Below, piece by piece: positions 54,927 to 57,500 of a DNA stretch of 57,500 nucleotides. Under the pieces are notes generated by a model that was given only the letters and a program-made list of their open reading frames with translations, did no database searches and had not been told where the DNA came from. This stretch comes from Chrysomallon squamiferum. Its lineage: Eukaryota; Mollusca; Gastropoda; Neomphalida; Peltospiridae. The stretch is from assembly GCA_012295275.1 (NCBI GenBank), contig CM022670.1, positions 18,544,198 through 18,601,697 of the forward strand, read 5' to 3'. The first letter of the stretch is position 1; the number at the start of each line of letters is the position of its first letter. Position numbers and translations under genes: made by a program.

Positions 54927-55470
54927 ATTAAATAATTTATTTTGTTCTGTTACTTTTTAAATGTTATTTTAAATGTTATTTTAATCCAGACGATCAGAAT
55001 GATTTAAAATGATTTTTATTCTTCAAGAAATAAATATATAAAAAGAACAAAAAAAACAACAACAAGTTCACAAAAATATATATATACACACACACATACA
55101 CACATACATACATGCACACGAACACATTCATTTCATTTTCCAAGATAAAATCATTAAACTGAGGGTGCACCCCCTTTTGTGAAAAGCCGGAACTGTACTT
55201 GTTCTTGGTTTTTATATCTCGATGGTGCACTTCAGATTTGCCCTTCCTTTGGATACGTAGAGAAAAAGAACTGAAAACTCAGTGAATAAGTGCATGCACA
55301 GCTTTGTTACCTCAGCTCGAGTCTGTTAGAAAATGTTTCAATAGATTCTAACTTAAAAGCTCAATGCAAAAATGCATTTATAAAATTTATAAAAGATAAT
55401 CCGCATCTGAAAAAGAATTAGTTTATTTTCATTGACGTTGTGTAAGTTTGTTATTAACTTTACTGTATAT
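54927..55470 (+). repeat. Tandem segmental duplication, copy B
   Basis: This is the partner of 54194..54735. The left hairpin arm is replaced by TATA/CACA/ACAT repeats (55073..55115), while the right arm survives in diverged form near 55155..55185. Confidence 0.9.
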
Positions 55471-55825
55471 GTGTGAGGGTGTATAAATGTATATATGAAT
55501 TTATGTGTGATGAATGTAAGTATATATGTATGTGCACATATATATAGGGATGTATGTTTGTAATGTATGAGTTTATATATTTATGTATTTACGTATATAT
55601 GTATGCATGAATGTATTTATGTACAGATGTATGTTTGCGTCTGTGTATGAGTGTACGTTCGCTTTTTTGTGTGTATTTATGTATGTATGTGTGTGTATGT
55701 ATATATGTATGTATGTATAAAGGTGGGTAGGTAAATATATACATATGCATACACACAAATGTAAATCATCCACACACACACACACACACACATACACATA
55801 CATATACACACACTAAATGAGGCTG
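55470..55825. repeat. (GTAT)n/(CA)n-rich microsatellite belt
   Basis: TGTA/TATG tetranucleotide-like sequence passes into ACAC/ACAT sequence. Open frames through it (Tyr-Ile-His-Thr type) are not genes. Confidence 0.85.
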
Positions 55826-55834
55826 CATGTGAAC

Positions 55835-56110
55835 GCGATCAAATTGTTTTAATTAAAATGCCAGATTTATTTTAAACAAAGAAGATTAATGTAATACCAC
55901 CAGCAGTGAAATTAATCATAGCATTTAAGTGTGATCGGTAAAAATAATCCGTAATCCGCTGCAAAGGTAACAATTTTAATTAACTCACATTACGTCATTG
56001 CTCCGAAATCAAATCGCCGAAATAACCCGATTAATGATATTTGATTACTTTTTCTGTATGTACATCTACATCAAATCCCTCTACCATAAAATTAATAACT
56101 GAGAGCGTGC
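55835..56110. promoter_or_regulatory. Candidate conserved non-coding element dense in homeodomain motifs
   Basis: About 275 bp free of simple repeats between microsatellite belts. It contains TTTTAATTAA twice, GATTAATG twice, ATTAATCAT, and paired TAATCC sites (AATAATCCGTAATCC, K50-homeodomain type as for Otx/Pitx), plus TTACGTCA and GATTACTTT. No open frame of note. Motif density suggests an enhancer; this is inference. Confidence 0.35.
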
Positions 56111-56524
56111 CCACGACTAGCGTACTTACACCATTTATATAGAAACAGGACGATAATAAATATGTAATTAAAATGAACATGACTGCCTAGATATCAGATT
56201 TCTGTTTATTTGTTACTCTAGACTAGCTGTTAGCAAATAAATATACTTAGTATTTAAGACTACAGTCGTATGCTTTGATTACAAGTCCTATACACATTTA
56301 TTTACTTGACTATTCATTAACAGGAGTGTGCTTTTGTCATAGAGTAATAAAATCTACACACGTTTATTATTTTATTTTCTTTAAATGTTTTTAAGCTATA
56401 GAAATTTCAGTACAGTATTATCTTACAAAATAATACGTCTGGCAAAATAATTTAGATTACGTATATCACAACTAATCTTTACACATATACACATGCACGC
56501 ATGCGCGAACGCATGCATACACAC

Positions 56525-56562
<38 letters not shown>

Positions 56563-57146
56563 GAGTGTGTGTGTGTATGTGTGCGTGCATGCATGGGTGC
56601 GTATGTATACGTGTATGTATATATATTTAGCTCTAATTCTAGATCCATTACATGATGACATTATGGAAAACGAATACGTAGGTGTCATGACGTCAACAAA
56701 TGCACTCGCGACTAGTTAAATAATAGTCTTTCAACGATGACATGAAAAGAATTTTTTTTTTTCTTCAGCTTCTTTTTTTTTTTTCAGATCTTTGCATGTC
56801 GTATAGAGTGTGTTGGTAAATATCTCAGTGTAAAGTGTGTAAGAGGCTTGCTGTGTGGGTTAACTCTTGTAAACAGTCTACAGGTCATCAACCCAAGGCT
56901 CTTGTAATGACAAAAGGGCGTACTCGGGTCCTCGTCTGGTCCGACATTTTCATTCATACGAAGATTACAAATTTGTGTGAGGTTTCACAGACAAAAATCG
57001 GTTGTCTGGAAATGGAGAGAATCAGCTGGTCATGCGCGTAGAGCTCAGGAGTGGACGTGGACTTGTTAGGATAAAATAACAATATAGAAGTTCAGAAAAG
57101 TACAGACAAAATATACACATTTGTGCGTGTTTCATTATAGGGTGTA
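56110..57146. other. Gene-free region with a palindromic microsatellite
   Basis: Moderately complex AT-rich sequence surrounds an ACAC/ACAT-(TA)n-TGTG/TATG array (56481..56630) that is close to its own reverse complement. The 68-codon plus-strand frame at 56835..57041 is not recognised. Confidence 0.5.
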
Positions 57147-57285
57147 ATTTTCCTTTTCAAGTTGTTTAATTATCTTTTCGTTTTTTTTTGTTTTTTTTTT
57201 GTTTTGTTTTTTTGTGTGTGTGTATGGGGGTGACAACATTCCATTAGCTTATTTCAACAACAAAACAGAAAAATACAGGCTCACA
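57147..57285 (+). repeat. Dispersed repeat pair, copy 2
   Basis: Shares TTTTCCTTTTCAAGTT, GTTTAATT, a T-rich middle, GGGGGTG and TTATTTCAACAACAAAA with copy 1 at 53874..53970. The expanded T/G-rich middle differs. Confidence 0.7.
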
Positions 57286-57324
57286 CAAAGACTTACATAC
57301 AAATATACAGACATAATAATAGAA

Positions 57325-57382
57325 ACACATTCACACACATACATACATACATACATACATACATACATACATACATACATAA
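57325..57382. repeat. (ACAT)n array
   Basis: ACAT tetranucleotides run for about 55 bp near the window end. Confidence 0.94.
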
Positions 57383-57500
57383 GTACATATATACATATAT
57401 AAGTACATATGTACATATATGCTGTGCAGTCTACCTACAAACACAAAGTTTTATTATTGTCTCAAGTTTGAAAGAAACCTTATTAGCTAATCAATCTAGA

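Noticed and set aside
54194-55470. CRISPR-like or other prokaryotic repeat array
   Set aside because: The repeats are two long diverged copies in a clearly eukaryotic sequence with spliceosomal introns; no spacer-repeat pattern exists.

Overview
The window is eukaryotic nuclear DNA, very AT-rich, gene-poor and packed with simple repeats. It contains (TAA)n, (TTTA)n and (TATA)n tracts, many poly(A)/poly(T) runs, (AG/TC)n tracts up to about 100 bp, and (CA)n and (ACAT)n arrays. GT-AG introns, tRNA-derived SINE signatures and the protein similarities point to an animal. The lipase family member and the genome texture suggest a lophotrochozoan, most plausibly a mollusc. That taxon is inference; no phylogenetic test was possible.

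Two protein-coding genes can be supported, both on the minus strand. (1) A complete, intronless Mab-21-like gene at 3913..4992 encodes 359 residues, the same length as vertebrate MAB21L1/2. It forms a sharp GC-rich, high-complexity island in AT-rich sequence. (2) A pancreatic-lipase-family gene at 40366..47335 was rebuilt from nine coding exons. All eight introns are GT-AG with matching phases. A 49-nt first exon encodes a signal peptide. The deduced 485-residue protein has an intact Ser179/Asp202/His293 triad, a Cys-bounded lid, and a C-terminal PLAT-type domain ending in Cys.

The rest is intergenic or intronic. 1..3912 is low complexity. 4993..5760 is a more complex upstream flank of the Mab-21-like gene and probably holds its promoter and 5'UTR. 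5800..40365 is mostly microsatellite and AT-rich sequence. Within it are a foldback element built on the motif TGGCACCGGAAAAA (9366..9512), a CTCF-like motif (10291), a tRNA-derived SINE head (about 26706), several small tandem duplications, and isolated high-complexity blocks that look like candidate conserved non-coding elements or unidentified exons (about 10.0, 24.0, 24.7-25.2, 29.6, 32.6 and 37.6 kb). The segment 44.5..57.5 kb holds the lipase promoter-side sequence, a degenerate roughly 120-130 bp tandem array (46.6 kb), paired poly(A)-tailed retroposon remnants (49.4/49.7 kb), a roughly 540-bp tandem duplication with a tRNA-SINE at its junction (54.2..55.5 kb), and a homeodomain-motif-dense block (55.8..56.1 kb).

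The two genes are not functionally linked as far as the sequence shows: one is a developmental nucleotidyltransferase-fold protein, the other a secreted lipase. No transposon protein, RNA gene of certain function, CRISPR array or bacterial-type system was found. I found no convincing undescribed system. The most unusual items are the foldback element, the duplicated SINE/hairpin locus, and the lipase signal peptide partly encoded by a homopolymer run.
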